This document shows positions 1 through 9,048 of a DNA stretch of 64,000 bases, piece after piece (position 1 is the stretch's first letter; each line of letters starts with the position of its first letter). The DNA comes from CAVVFX01 sp963747535 (GTDB taxonomy: Bacteria > Acidobacteriota > Terriglobia > Bryobacterales > Bryobacteraceae). Position numbers and translations under genes: made by a program. The stretch is taken from NCBI GenBank assembly GCA_963747535.1, contig CAVVFX010000020.1, positions 1 to 64,000 of the forward strand, given 5' to 3'. The notes under the pieces were generated by a model. The model was not told where the DNA came from and did not search any database. It saw only the letters and a program-made list of their open reading frames with translations.

Positions 1-1
1 G

Positions 2-373
2 ACGCCGGCACGACTGACTATGCCTATGAAAGATTGGTTCCCCGTCCGCTATCTGGCGTCCTACACTGTGCCTGTCCCGGCAGAGCGCGTGCAACATCGC
101 GACGACGGGATCACGTACCGCCACAAGACGCGACCGGTGGATGTCCCGATGGTCGCTACGCTCTCTACAGACCGCACCTGGATAGCGGCGAGCTTTGCGC
201 GTGATCCAGGAAATGTATGGAGCAATCCAGAGCTCACGTGCCAGCACGCTGACCCGGAGAGGCGGCTTCCTCGTGATGCACGTGCCGTCTATGAGGTAAA
301 GGTTCTGATCTTTAAGGGTTCGCTTGATGACGCACTACGTAAGGTGCTTGCGCAGCGCGAGGCTTTAAGATAG
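2..373 (+). CDS. C-terminal part of an unrecognised protein (cut by window edge)
   Basis: The reading frame is open from the first bases of the window to the stop at 373, so the true start lies upstream and only the last ~120 residues are visible. The first in-frame ATG is at 20, but codons before it are open, so I do not treat it as the start. The peptide is soluble-looking, with a Trp/Ser-rich middle (TDRTWIAASF) and a helical end (GSLDDALRKVLAQREALR). I see no membrane segment or known catalytic motif. I do not recognise the family. The gene is followed by a long non-coding stretch holding the dispersed repeat. Confidence 0.6.
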   Translation, partial: TPARLTMPMKDWFPVRYLASYTVPVPAERVQHRDDGITYRHKTRPVDVPMVATLSTDRTWIAASFARDPGNVWSNPELTCQHADPERRLPRDARAVYEVKVLIFKGSLDDALRKVLAQREALR

Positions 374-465
374 ACACCTGGGAGATTGAAAGCTTCGCCG
401 TATTGCAGGGGGCAAGTTGGTGGCTGCTGGATTCGTCTCCTGGATCGCCGTCCTCGGAAACCACA

Positions 466-875
466 TGACTGATAAGTCTGGCGACTCGCGGAATGTCACG
501 GCCCACTGAAAATGAGCGGCCTGCAGGGCCCTCCAATCCAGCGGCATTCGTCAGTCTTGTCGTCCAAACCACTAGCGGGCGGATCGTGGCACGGGGTTGC
601 ATCGCGTTGCCGCTATCCTCGGCGATCTCCGGTGAAACGCTGACTACTTGGGTGTGCGCCTACTTTCATTCGGCCCTCGCAAAGTGTACCCTATCCCGTC
701 TAAAGTCGGCGCAAAAATTCACCTGAAAGTCGAGGCTTCCAATTTTCTAAAAAAATAAATTAGAACTGAAAAGTTTTCGGGCACGGACAGCCCGCCGTAA
801 CGGATAGGGCAGTTCCCTATCAGGACGCGTGGAGCCCACTCCGGCACGCCAGTGCATTGGGCATTTCTGTCAGGT
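466..875. repeat. Dispersed intergenic repeat, copy A
   Basis: The ~190-bp core (about 688-875) starts with a box like CTATCCYGYCTAAAGTCGG. It continues through an A/T-rich centre (T-run then A-run, then ATAAATTAGAACTGAAAAG) and ends with GGAGCCCACTCCGGCACG and related sequence. Similar cores occur near 3122, 4421 (interrupted), 8687 and 15488. The upstream flank also matches other copies: 648-690 resembles 8638-8690, and 513-550 (GCAGGGCCCTCCAATCCAGC) resembles 15427-15465. No credible gene overlaps it. Confidence 0.8.
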
Positions 876-1079
876 TGACGTGATCAGCACTTACCAGGAC
901 TGACCCTGGAAATGGCACGTAAGACTCGGCGAATCAGCACGTTAACGCCCAGCGCTGGCCCATCACTGGCGGTAATGAGGGATGTCGCTCCAGCTATCGA
1001 AGGCATGGGCTTCCTATCCGACGATGGTTTGCATCCCGGCCAACAACTCTTCCGCGCCCATGAACGGTCCGACCAAGGA

Positions 1080-2942
1080 TCACGCCAACTCCTGAACCCA
1101 GGCGTCGACCTGCGTGCGCACACCAGAAGGATCAAGAGCGCTGAACGGGCGATAGAGCTTGCCGACGAGGTCAGTGGGCAGCGCTGGCATGCCGATGTCT
1201 TTGAGGAGTAGGACCTCCTTTCCGAGCGCAAGCATGAACCCCACCTCCATAGCAACACTCGGGTTGAATTCGTGGACAGTAATTCGTTCGAAGATCGCGA
1301 TTCCCCTCTTGCACGCCAACATGTACACGCATACGTTCGACCACAGATCATCGGAGTACAGTCGCTCATCAGCCCGGAGCGCGTGATATCCCAGATTCTC
1401 TAAGGTGGCTCGCGTCGTATCAAAGATTTTGGCGTGCTGAGGAGAGTCGGCAAAAGTCATCATGACGAAAACATTCCTTTCGTAGTCCGGATACTCTCTA
1501 CGAATGCGGGAAACAGACGCCGCCAAATGCACGAAGCAGGGTGGTAGAACGGGAGCGGAGTAGACGGACTTCAAAGCCGATCTAATATCGCTGGTCACAG
1601 TTTGCCAAATACCGTTCACCTGAAGCTGAAGAGGGTCGCTGCCTTTCATCGAAAATACAGCACCCACCAGACGGCGCTCGGTGGTAGGCGGCAATTTCGC
1701 TGCCCGAATGCCCTTAATTAAAAGATCGTAGTCTTTCGCCACAACTTCTGGCTGCAAAACCATTAGGTGCATGAGTACTGGAGCATCCTGCATCGTCGTG
1801 CTTAACATGACGGCAATGCGGCCACATTGCTCTCCCAAGGAGAACAGTCGTTTTGCAAAGGTTCCAAACGCGATCTCAACCAACGCGCTGGTGCGATACC
1901 GCCAGCCGTGCCGGATTAACTCGCCAGCAACCATGACCTCGTCACGAGAGGGGGTTTGTCCCACCTTGAGGCCATCGCTAAATTGCTGAACCGCCAGTTC
2001 AGCTTTCTGAATATCTTCGTGGTCCGGGATGCCGAGGGCCCGTGCCAGAGCGCTCGCAATGTAGAAATTGTGCGCAAACAACTGCAAAGCCGAAGCCGGG
2101 TATAGCAGGCACGTATGGTGCAGGAGTGACGTATGATAGCCGAACGCAAATGCCGCATCAAGCGTCTCCGGAGTTGAGACGATCTCCTTCCCATCTGGTT
2201 CGATATACTCGATATAATCCTCAAACCAGATTCGTGCCTCTTCTTTCAAGCAGACGATTAGTCGACGGAGCCGTTTGGGATCGTTGCAGCTTTGTTCGAA
2301 GTTGCCCATCGACTGATGTACAAGGTCGATGTCTCCCATAAACTCTGTTACAGTCTGATGTACGGGCGAACCGGAATGGCTGGCGGAAAGACACGCCTGT
2401 ATGTTTACGAGACCATAGGCAAGTATGTTCCTGGTCTGCTCCTGCCCGAAGAACTCAACGAGAGCCTTGCTGTTCCGTGTGTTTACTGCGTCCGTAACAA
2501 TGGCGAGTTCTCGGAGGTGGTATGATCCAGCAAATGCGACGCCCGCTGAATGGCCCTCCATCGCCTGCAACTCCGCAGTCAACCGTCTGACAACCTCGCG
2601 GGCTTCCATCGCGATGTCGTCAAGTGGGGCGTCCTCGCGGATCCTGTCGAGAAGTCGACGTAAATGCAGATCGCCGCTTTGCGTGAATCGAAACCGGTTC
2701 GCCAGGACCGCAACCGCCTCGGCTCTTCCGACGCGCAGTTGGCGTCCCGTGTCGCCGGATAATCCAAGCTCCGGGTTTTCTTTGTAAGGCACGCCCCAAG
2801 TGATCACGGCCTCACCTAACTGATGTCCGAGCAGGGCAGCCATCGCGATGCGAGGCGGAAGTGTCCGAGTGTTGCTGCGTTCGATCTCTTTCGTCTTCGC
2901 TTCAGATGCAGAACTCGCCTGGTTCTTGACGCGTTTCGGCAT
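1080..2942 (-). CDS. Large helical protein with C-terminal TIR-like / nucleoside-deoxyribosyltransferase-like domain
   Basis: A 620-residue intact protein. Residues ~1-480 look largely alpha-helical, with no motif I recognise. The last ~130 residues have the pattern of small Rossmann-like TIR/nucleoside 2-deoxyribosyltransferase-type effector domains: a strand RNVFVMMTF, then LGYHALRADE, then a segment ending in FNPSVAMEVGFMLALGKEV, then LLLKD and LPTDLVGKLY. The Glu in AMEVGFMLALGK sits where the catalytic Glu of such NAD/nucleoside hydrolase-like domains lies. In known bacterial immunity proteins this architecture, a long sensor region plus a C-terminal effector, is common. A defence or stress role is my inference. 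The gene stands alone between repeat copies A and B, with a stop at 1080 and a start at 2942. Confidence 0.7.
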   Translation of the reverse strand: MPKRVKNQASSASEAKTKEIERSNTRTLPPRIAMAALLGHQLGEAVITWGVPYKENPELGLSGDTGRQLRVGRAEAVAVLANRFRFTQSGDLHLRRLLDRIREDAPLDDIAMEAREVVRRLTAELQAMEGHSAGVAFAGSYHLRELAIVTDAVNTRNSKALVEFFGQEQTRNILAYGLVNIQACLSASHSGSPVHQTVTEFMGDIDLVHQSMGNFEQSCNDPKRLRRLIVCLKEEARIWFEDYIEYIEPDGKEIVSTPETLDAAFAFGYHTSLLHHTCLLYPASALQLFAHNFYIASALARALGIPDHEDIQKAELAVQQFSDGLKVGQTPSRDEVMVAGELIRHGWRYRTSALVEIAFGTFAKRLFSLGEQCGRIAVMLSTTMQDAPVLMHLMVLQPEVVAKDYDLLIKGIRAAKLPPTTERRLVGAVFSMKGSDPLQLQVNGIWQTVTSDIRSALKSVYSAPVLPPCFVHLAASVSRIRREYPDYERNVFVMMTFADSPQHAKIFDTTRATLENLGYHALRADERLYSDDLWSNVCVYMLACKRGIAIFERITVHEFNPSVAMEVGFMLALGKEVLLLKDIGMPALPTDLVGKLYRPFSALDPSGVRTQVDAWVQELA

Positions 2943-3073
2943 TAGAGTAAATTATCACATCGCCGAAAGGTGGCCCCACGGAGTTGAGCCGTGGCGAAGC
3001 ATAGCTGGCGGCAACAACCCTTCCGCCCAACAAACGGGATAGATCCCGGCGATACGCCGTCTACAACCACATG

Positions 3074-3297
3074 AGTAAGTAGTCGCCGGCTCGCGCAACT
3101 GACTGCGACTGGGCCCGGCCTCCCTATCCTGCCTAAAGTCCGTGCAAAGATTCACCTGCAAATCGACGCTTCCATTTTTTTCAAAAATAAATCAGAACTG
3201 AAAACTTTCCTTGGCCAGCGTCGGATGGGAACCGGCCAAGGACGCGCGAAGCCCACTCCGGCGCATCAACGCATCGCGCGTTTTGCGGCAAATTGAC
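3074..3297. repeat. Dispersed intergenic repeat, copy B
   Basis: It begins with a GTCGCCGGCTCGCG...CTGACTGCGACTGGGCCCGG box and continues into the core CTATCCTGCCTAAAGTC from about 3124. It then has the T-run/A-run centre, AATCAGAACTGAAAA and GCCCACTCCGGCGCATCAACGC. It separates the TIR-like gene from the methyltransferase gene. Copies A, D and F align along the whole core with scattered substitutions. Confidence 0.8.
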
Positions 3298-3388
3298 TCG
3301 AAACTGTCAGACTTCCGGTTGGCGCGTCATACCGTCGCGATTCGGCTGGCGCTGGAAAGGCAGCGGTAATTGTGCTGCAATACCTTAA

Positions 3389-4189
3389 GTGAAACGCTCG
3401 GCCTTCTTCGCTGCTTTGCTGGCTCTTCTCGGACAGCTACTTTGCCCGGCGTTGGCGTTCGGCCAGAAACCCGAGTACGAGTTCTACTACGAGTTCCGAA
3501 CGGACTTCTCGCAGAAGTTGCAGGAGGCCAACCACTTCGCGCTGACTGGCGAGCAAATTTTGGAACGATACGCCGCCAAGCTGAAGAGCGACGGTGTTTC
3601 CGATGCGGAGATTGCCCGGAGAATCCGGCTGATTCGAACGGAGCGTGCCGCTCTGGATGCCGATTATTACAGCCGCTTCTATCTCGACAGCGATGCCAAT
3701 TTCAACCATGAACCGAACGCCTTTCTCGTGGAAGTTGCAAGAAGCCGGCAACCGGGTGTGGCCCTCGACTACGGGATGGGACAGGGGCGAAACGCCATCT
3801 ACCTGGCAGGTCTCGGATGGGACGTGTGGGGGTTCGATCCGGCCGAGGGAGGCATCGCGATCGCCCAGAAGCAGGCCAAGGAACTGGGGCTGAAGCTGCA
3901 TACCGCTGCCGTTCGCGACGATGAATACGATTTCGGCCAAAGCAAGTTCGACTTGATTCTCTTCAGTTGGACCAAACCGCTAGTTCCGGTTCAGCGGGTG
4001 GTTGACGCACTTAAGCCTCGCGGAATTATTGTTAAGGAGTGCGGGGATGAATTTGTCCCCGAGCGCAATGCTCTGCTCCATCAATTCGACACCCTTCAGA
4101 TCTTACGGTATGAAATCGCTCTCGCCAAGGCGGATTGGGGAGGACGAACGGAAACGCACGTCTATCGTCTGGTGGCTAAGAAGCCATAG
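3389..4189 (+). CDS. Exported SAM-dependent methyltransferase-like protein
   Basis: A 266-residue protein starting at GTG 3389. Residues 1-26 form a classic signal peptide: KR, a Leu/Ala-rich core, then AFGQ. After a helical region (~30-110) comes a class I methyltransferase fold. Motif I is LDYGMGQGRNAIYLAGLGW, the acidic end of beta-2 is WGFDPAEGGIAIA, and motif IV-like FDLILFSW follows. Family knowledge gives transfer of a methyl group from S-adenosylmethionine; the acceptor is unknown. An exported SAM enzyme is odd because SAM is cytoplasmic. Either the leader is retained as a membrane anchor or the protein has lost activity and serves another role. The gene stands alone between repeat B and the first IS1595 element. 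Confidence 0.75.
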   Translation: MKRSAFFAALLALLGQLLCPALAFGQKPEYEFYYEFRTDFSQKLQEANHFALTGEQILERYAAKLKSDGVSDAEIARRIRLIRTERAALDADYYSRFYLDSDANFNHEPNAFLVEVARSRQPGVALDYGMGQGRNAIYLAGLGWDVWGFDPAEGGIAIAQKQAKELGLKLHTAAVRDDEYDFGQSKFDLILFSWTKPLVPVQRVVDALKPRGIIVKECGDEFVPERNALLHQFDTLQILRYEIALAKADWGGRTETHVYRLVAKKP

Positions 4190-4365
4190 CGGCACAGCCC
4201 TGATTGACGGTGGCGGCACTATTCTTGCCGGGAGAGCCGTCTTGGCAGTCGCGGCGGCGCTCCTGCTAACAAAGAAACAACAAGTCTGACCGCGACACAG
4301 GTCAACGGCGGTTTCTACCCGATAAGCGCCCCACAACCCTGGCGATCCAATTTGGACGTGTAGTC

Positions 4366-4445
4366 GACTCGCGGAACTGACTTCGACTGGCCCGCCCACC
4401 GATTACCCAGGTGTACCTATCCTGCCTAGTGTCGGTGCAAATGTG
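4366..4445. repeat. Dispersed repeat copy C, left half (interrupted by IS1595 element)
   Basis: It holds the GACTCGCGGAACTGACTTCG box, CACCGATTACCCAGGTGTAC, and the beginning of the core CTATCCTGCCTAGTGTCGG. The match to other copies stops exactly at the left end of the IS element. It resumes at 6545 on the far side, after the duplicated 8 bp. Confidence 0.85.
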
Positions 4446-4470
4446 GGTAAAAATATACTTGACGCATCCA
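4438..4470. repeat. Target duplication CAAATGTG plus left terminal inverted repeat, IS1595 element 1
   Basis: CAAATGTG (4438-4445) is repeated at 6545-6552. The inverted repeat begins GGTAAAAATATACTTGACGC at 4446. It matches the right end (reverse strand from 6544) at 21 of the first 25 positions. Confidence 0.92.
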
Positions 4471-4487
4471 CTGTTTTTCGATACAAT
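4459..4487 (+). promoter_or_regulatory. Transposase promoter overlapping the left inverted repeat
   Basis: TTGACG at 4459-4464 and TACAAT at 4482-4487 are separated by 17 bp. The ATG follows at 4494, so the message would be nearly leaderless. The -35 hexamer lies inside the terminal inverted repeat, and the same arrangement occurs in element 2. Confidence 0.7.
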
Positions 4488-4493
4488 TGATTC

Positions 4494-5439
4494 ATGGAAG
4501 CCAATACCCCGGCGACTTTGAGAGAGGCTATCGCCTACTTTTCCAATCCCGATAACTGCGTTACCTACATGGTTGCGAAGCGCTGGCCCAACGGCGTGGC
4601 GTGCCCAACTTGTGGGAGCACGAAGGTGAGTTATCAAGCCAAGGCGCATCGCTGGCAGTGCAGTAGCCATCATGCCAAACGACAGTTTTCTATCAAGACA
4701 GGGACGATACTGGAAGACTCTCCGCTCGGCCTTGAGAAGTGGCTGCCGTGTGTCTGGCTCGTCACAAACTGCAAGAACGGAGTCTCGTCGTGGGAGATTC
4801 ACCGCGCCCTTGGCGTCACTCAAAAGACGGCGTGGTTTATGTTGCAGCGTGCACGGTTGGCTTCAAGGTAAGAATGGGGGGAAACTCTCTGGACAAGTCG
4901 AGGTTGACGAAACCTTCATCGGCGGCAAGGCCCGTTTTATGCACAAAGACAAGAAGGCCGAAAAGATCACGGGGCGTGGTCCTGAAGGGAAAGCCATTGT
5001 TGCCGCTGTCCTTGAACGCGGCGGTAAAGTTCGCGCGCAAGTCTGTCACACTCGCCGCAAACCTGAACTTCAGGCCCTCGTGCGTGACAATGTCGAAGCC
5101 GGATCGGCTGTCTATAGCGACGCGCTGAAATCGTACGATGGACTTGACGAATTTCAGCATGAAGTGGTTGACCACGCGGTCGAATACGTTAATGGTAATA
5201 TTCACACGAACGGGCTGGAGAATTTCTGGAGTCTCTTGAAACGCGGACTGCACGGAACCTATGTGAGCGTGGAACCATTCCATTTGTTCCGGTACATCGA
5301 CGAACAGGCATTCCGGTACAACAACCGGCAAGATATGAACGATGCCCAACGTTTCGATCTGGCCGTGTCTCAGATCGTGGGCAAGCGGCTTACCTACAAA
5401 GAACTGATTGGCAAGATTGAGGAAGATGACGATTTTTAG
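4494..5439 (+). pseudogene. IS1595-family transposase, frameshifted
   Basis: The N-terminal frame (4494-4871, 125 residues) has the zinc-ribbon CPTCG...CSSHH and the conserved GVTQKTAWFMLQRARLA, then stops at TAA 4869. The rest continues one base over, from about 4864 to 5439, with the DDE-type core: GQVEVDETFIGGKA, the Asp of VYSDALKSYD, and NGLENFWSLLKRG. Together they align end to end with the intact 316-residue transposase at 10872. The lesion is at 4863: a one-base gain or two-base loss between GCT and CAA. A programmed +1 shift at AGG-TAA is conceivable but I have no family precedent, and the intact homologue needs none. Confidence 0.88.
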
Positions 5440-5642
5440 TTGTCGAACTTCGTCAGGTCTTGGATCTCGTTTTTGCGCTTGGGTCCGCGCCGGTTCGGAT
5501 TGGCATCCACCTTTTTCCGATAAGCCTTTTGACGTCGAACGATGAGGGACTTCGGGACTGTCAGTAAGATTCCCATCGTTGCGTCGAAACGCTCGTATGC
5601 CTCCGGCCCTTCGTGGCAGTCCGGCAACACGTTCTCTTCCAC
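5436..5642 (-). CDS. Small basic passenger protein of IS1595 element 1
   Basis: A 68-residue protein converging on the transposase, overlapping its 3' end by 4 bp. Its core runs from FDATMGILLTVPKSLIVRRQ to ANPNRRGPKRK and matches the 73-residue passenger of element 2: FDTVVRKILSVPHSEIVRRE, then NPRRRGPKPK. The acidic N-terminus, amphipathic helix and Arg/Pro/Lys tail resembling an AT-hook suggest a small nucleic-acid-binding or antitoxin-like protein. I know no named family. Conservation in two otherwise diverged elements argues that it serves the element. It lies 11 bp downstream of the 281-residue gene and is probably co-transcribed with it. Confidence 0.75.
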   Translation of the reverse strand: MEENVLPDCHEGPEAYERFDATMGILLTVPKSLIVRRQKAYRKKVDANPNRRGPKRKNEIQDLTKFDN

Positions 5643-5653
5643 TACGTTGCTCC

Positions 5654-6499
5654 CTATTTGAGTTTATCAGCATAGATCCTAAGTATCTGCCCACATCTCC
5701 GAATTCCGTCAATGGTACTTGCGGCAAATGAACCATAGCAAGAATATGCATCATTTGCTTTATCGATAACGATTCCTTCCAGTTCCATTGCACTGAACAC
5801 TGAGGCCACCTCGCCATCAAATGCCACAGAGTACTGCCGTTGCGTCTCGTTGGAAAACCTTAGAAACGCCTGTCGGCGTGCCTCGGCATCTTCCATTTGT
5901 TGAGCCAGTGTCGCATTTGGTTTTACCTGCAGGGGGCCAGGCTCTTCCTTCGCCTTGTCGAAGGCGAACTGGAGGATGTGTTTTGAGAGACCAAGCACCC
6001 TGGCCCTCAAGGGAGAGTCAGTGGACGCCTGCATCAGTGTGTCGCGCTTGGTCGGCTTGTTCCCCTCCCTTAATGTGGCAGCCTCACGCATCGCATCATC
6101 CCGTTCTCGCAAGGTGTCATGGAGTGCACTGGCGAGAATTTGTAAACCTTCATGCGATGCATTCTCGTGCTTGGCGGATACGCTGAGACCCGAGTAGTCG
6201 CTCCAAATAACGCGGCCAATGGCAATCACAAAAAGGGCGGCCCATGAACAAGCGGCGATTTTAGTATCGCGACTTTCAAACGCGGCTAAAAGAGAGCGGG
6301 TGGCTACGTCCAAGACAGCCCTCGAAGATACCCGCGAATATCTGCTTTGATATAGAACCTTGGTGTTGCGAGAAATCTTTCTTCCCAAGAGGAGAACTGA
6401 TACAAGAACTGCCGCCCATCCCAACCCGCTCCATGACCATAGCAACAGGAAAGCCCGCCACAGCACATGCCACAAGTGCGGTACCCATTGGAAACCCAT
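5654..6499 (-). CDS. Membrane protein, passenger of IS1595 element 1
   Basis: A 281-residue protein whose ATG lies 45 bp inside the right end of the element. Residues ~8-38 and ~86-105 are hydrophobic and probably membrane-spanning. Residues ~115-220 are charged and helical, possibly coiled coil (QMEDAEARRQAFLRF). A C-terminal region has two Cys (CYGSF, RRCGQ). I do not recognise the family. No enzyme motif is visible. It may form a unit with the small protein encoded immediately downstream. Whether it helps transposition or is cargo for the host cannot be told from the sequence. Confidence 0.7.
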   Translation of the reverse strand: MGFQWVPHLWHVLWRAFLLLWSWSGLGWAAVLVSVLLLGRKISRNTKVLYQSRYSRVSSRAVLDVATRSLLAAFESRDTKIAACSWAALFVIAIGRVIWSDYSGLSVSAKHENASHEGLQILASALHDTLRERDDAMREAATLREGNKPTKRDTLMQASTDSPLRARVLGLSKHILQFAFDKAKEEPGPLQVKPNATLAQQMEDAEARRQAFLRFSNETQRQYSVAFDGEVASVFSAMELEGIVIDKANDAYSCYGSFAASTIDGIRRCGQILRIYADKLK

Positions 6500-6519
6500 G
6501 GCGCTACTCTACCACAGTC

Positions 6520-6552
6520 TGGACGCAGCAGGTATATTTTTACCCAAATGTG
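6520..6552. repeat. Right terminal inverted repeat and target duplication, IS1595 element 1
   Basis: The end reads GCAGGTATATTTTTACC up to 6544, followed by the direct duplication CAAATGTG (6545-6552). Unlike the left end it lacks a good TTGACA hexamer. Confidence 0.92.
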
Positions 6553-6713
6553 CACCCAAAACTCGAAGTTTCCATTTTTTTAAAAAAAATGAATTAGAAC
6601 TGAAAAGTTCCGGCCAGCCGTCGGATTGGGTAACCGGCCTGACAGATGGAAATTTGTCGATCCCTATCTGCCAAGGACGCACAGAGCGCACTCCGGCAAA
6701 TCAGCGCATCGCG
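6545..6713. repeat. Dispersed repeat copy C, right half
   Basis: It resumes the core after the IS element: the T-run/A-run centre, GAATTAGAACTGAAAAGTTC, CGTCGGATTGGGTAACC, then GCACTCCGGCAAATCAGCGC. Joining 4366-4445 to this half with one copy of CAAATGTG removed gives a normal repeat. Confidence 0.85.
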
Positions 6714-6852
6714 TCAAAGTGTCTGCACATTGTTCACTTACGTGATCAAAAATCGTGTTCCTCATTGCGGCCGGCCACATTCCGGTAGCGCCGTATCTCA
6801 GGCCCAAGCTCCGGATGAACGATCCACTCACAGGCGTCTCGGCAATGGCGGA

Positions 6853-8381
6853 TCATTTGCTCGAATTGACAGCCAAACTGCCCCGTGAAGCTGGCTTTCC
6901 ATGAACCCAAACGGTGACAATCGTGTCGTACGCTTCCACGCTTTCTAATGGAGATTTTTTCACTAGGACGAGATTCGCAATTTTCCCCGGTTCAATCGTT
7001 CCGAGTTGTGAATCGAGTTTGAATTCCCGTGCGTTATTGATGGTGGCAGCTCTGAAAATCTGTTCGAGAGACAATCCGGATCTTTGAAGCTGCTGCATCT
7101 CCAGATATCCGTTCAAGCCCGGCAGATTTCCATAGGTCGGTGCCGAAGGTGTATCCGTGCCAAAGAGGAAGTTGGCATCCTTGCCCGCCAGGTAGGAAAC
7201 CACCTGGTGCCCACGGCGGATCGGACCCTTGTCGAGTCCATCACGCATGGCCGCGTCCGGCGTATTGTCCTGAGCCAATTCTTTTTTGAACCATTTACCT
7301 TCCGGAGATTCGAACCACTCCAGCATTTCCGGAGGAATGACCTTTGGGATTGCCGTCATCTTCAGATATTCGGGATCGAAATAAGCGCGCAGGCCCTGGA
7401 TGACCTGAAGAGTCGCTTGATATCCAATCTTCTCTTCCGCGATCTGATCCAGGACTTTCCTGATTTCCCCGGGGAGATCCGTCCGCTGGTCGAGGCCACC
7501 CCAGTTCCACATTCCATGGGCGATCACGTCCACGTGCCCGTCCGCCGCGAATTTCTGAGCTTCAAAGGAATTGGCGTGCATCATCAGCAACAGGCCGCTT
7601 TGAGTTGCGGCCTTCCGGACGTCCGCCAAAACGTCGAGACGCATGACCGGCAAGTTCCTGTCTGCCCCAAAGCCGCGTTCGAAATAAGTCTTAACGCAAA
7701 TTCCGCCGGATGCCTTAACCACAGCCACCGCTGCGGCAGGAGTGTGGTCTTGCGGCCCGTATTGAGCGGGAATGTTGGAAGCTTGCTTCGGGTCGTAGAT
7801 AAAATTGGGGAACAGTTGGAATCGTGCTTCAGGCGGCGCAAACGACATCGGGTACCCATTGGCAAAAGGCAAAGACTCTCCGCAGTCACTTAAGTCGGGG
7901 TGTAGCGGAGCCTGCCTGAATTCGTTCAACACCCGACGATCACCGCCAAGTCAACGAGCGTGGTATAGCCGAAGTAAAGGTAGGAACGAGGAAGCTGTTT
8001 GAAATATCCCTTGATCCAGGTGGGTTTGGCTTCGGCCGGACCAAAGTTCATCTCGGGCCTCGTTCCAGGAATGGAAGCAAGATGGACGTGCGAGTCGATC
8101 AGGCCCGGAATGAGAAACTGTCCTCCTCCCGGAACCACTGTTGCGCCGGCAGGGTTCTTCGCTCCTTTTCTTCGCTCGACGCGCACGATGCGTCCGTTTT
8201 CGATCAACACGCTGCCACTCTCGATGCGATCCAGTTTCTCTGGCGAAAGAATCCGGACATCAATAATCCAGGTTCGCTCCGGCGCTCTGTTTGGCGAGGG
8301 TTGAGCAGTGCCCCCAACCGGGAAAAGCGACGCAAATAGGAGGAGGAAAATTTTCATCCCAAAGATCCACTTGTCGGTCAT
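6853..8381 (-). pseudogene. Secreted amidohydrolase-superfamily protein, frameshifted
   Basis: The N-terminal frame (8381 down to 7926) has a signal peptide (residues ~9-27), a beta-rich segment and the metal-binding PGLIDSHVHL. It runs into a stop after TTLVDLAVIVGC. The C-terminal frame (7932 down to 6853) starts at once with the expected continuation (RRVLNEF) and carries the other ligands: the Lys region GICVKTYFERG, MHANS, VIAHGMW, and FGTDTPSAP. It ends with the usual composite beta domain (LGTIEPGKIANLVLV). Restoring one G near 7940 (GCGGTG-GATCGTCGG) rejoins the frames, giving about 500 residues, the usual size for imidazolonepropionase-like exported amidohydrolases. This is a one-base deletion or a sequencing error; the active-site residues are otherwise present. 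Repeat C lies beyond its 3' end and repeat D upstream of its start. Confidence 0.85.
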
Positions 8382-8637
8382 GTATGCTCCCTGTTATGCG
8401 CTGTCTCCGCCATAATACTTAAGGTTCGTCGGCTCCTTGAAATACGGACCAAATGCGGAACAAGTTCCGCCATATGAGTTCTGGCGAGGTACGCTATCCG
8501 GAAAATGAGGCTGGAAGACGGTCTGTGGCTCCGCCCGGAGAGTCCCGAGTCCTTCCCTGCAGTTCCCGGAGCGGGTCGCACCACAGAGCCGGATACGTTA
8601 TTACAGCTGCCGCCTCGATGTTCGGTCAGGCTGGCTT

Positions 8638-8875
8638 TCTTGGGTGTACGGCGACTCTCATTCGGTCTCTCGCGAAGTGCACTACCACCCTATCCTGCCT
8701 AGTGTCGGTGCAAAAATTCACCTGCGAATCGATGCTTCCGCTTTTTTTAAAAAAATAAATTAGAACTGAAAAGTTCCCGGCATCCGTGGGATTAGGTAAC
8801 CCACCTGGCGGACAGGGCATTTGTTGTTCACTACCGCCAAGATGCGCGGAGCCTACCCCGGCACATCAATGGAGA
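8638..8875. repeat. Dispersed intergenic repeat, copy D
   Basis: The flank CTTGGGTGTACGGCGACTCT matches copy A. The core from 8687 has CTATCCTGCCTAGTGTCGG, a T-run/A-run centre, ATAAATTAGAACTGAAAAG and CCCCGGCACATCAATG. It shares the TAGTG variant with copy C. Confidence 0.8.
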
Positions 8876-9048
8876 GGTTATACATCCTTGTGGCCCAGGG
8901 GGAAGGTTTACCCTTGGCAACCACGGAGGATTAATTCCACCAGTTGTCGTGGCGGTTGCACCTATCCAGTTTCCGTTGGTACTCTACAGGCGGGACTGGA
9001 AGGGGATTGCCGCTCGCTTAACTTCCCGATCTGTGAGGTCCGCCGGGA

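Larger units (their letters stand above)
4446..6544. mobile_element. IS1595-family element 1 (2.1 kb) with two passenger genes
   Basis: The element is bounded by imperfect inverted repeats starting GGTAAAAATATAC and flanked by the 8-bp direct duplication CAAATGTG, the duplication length known for IS1595. It carries a frameshifted ISXO2/IS1595-type transposase (+) and, behind it on the minus strand, a 68-residue basic protein and a 281-residue membrane protein. Passenger genes are known in some IS1595 members. The insertion splits one copy of the dispersed repeat, so the repeat is older than the insertion. The frameshift suggests it no longer moves by itself. The related element at 10824-14575 has an intact transposase that might act on these ends. 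Confidence 0.93.

Noticed and set aside
4837..5820. Minus-strand 327-codon open frame across the transposase
   Set aside because: It is antisense to the well-conserved transposase and to a passenger gene, with no family pattern; it is a coding shadow.
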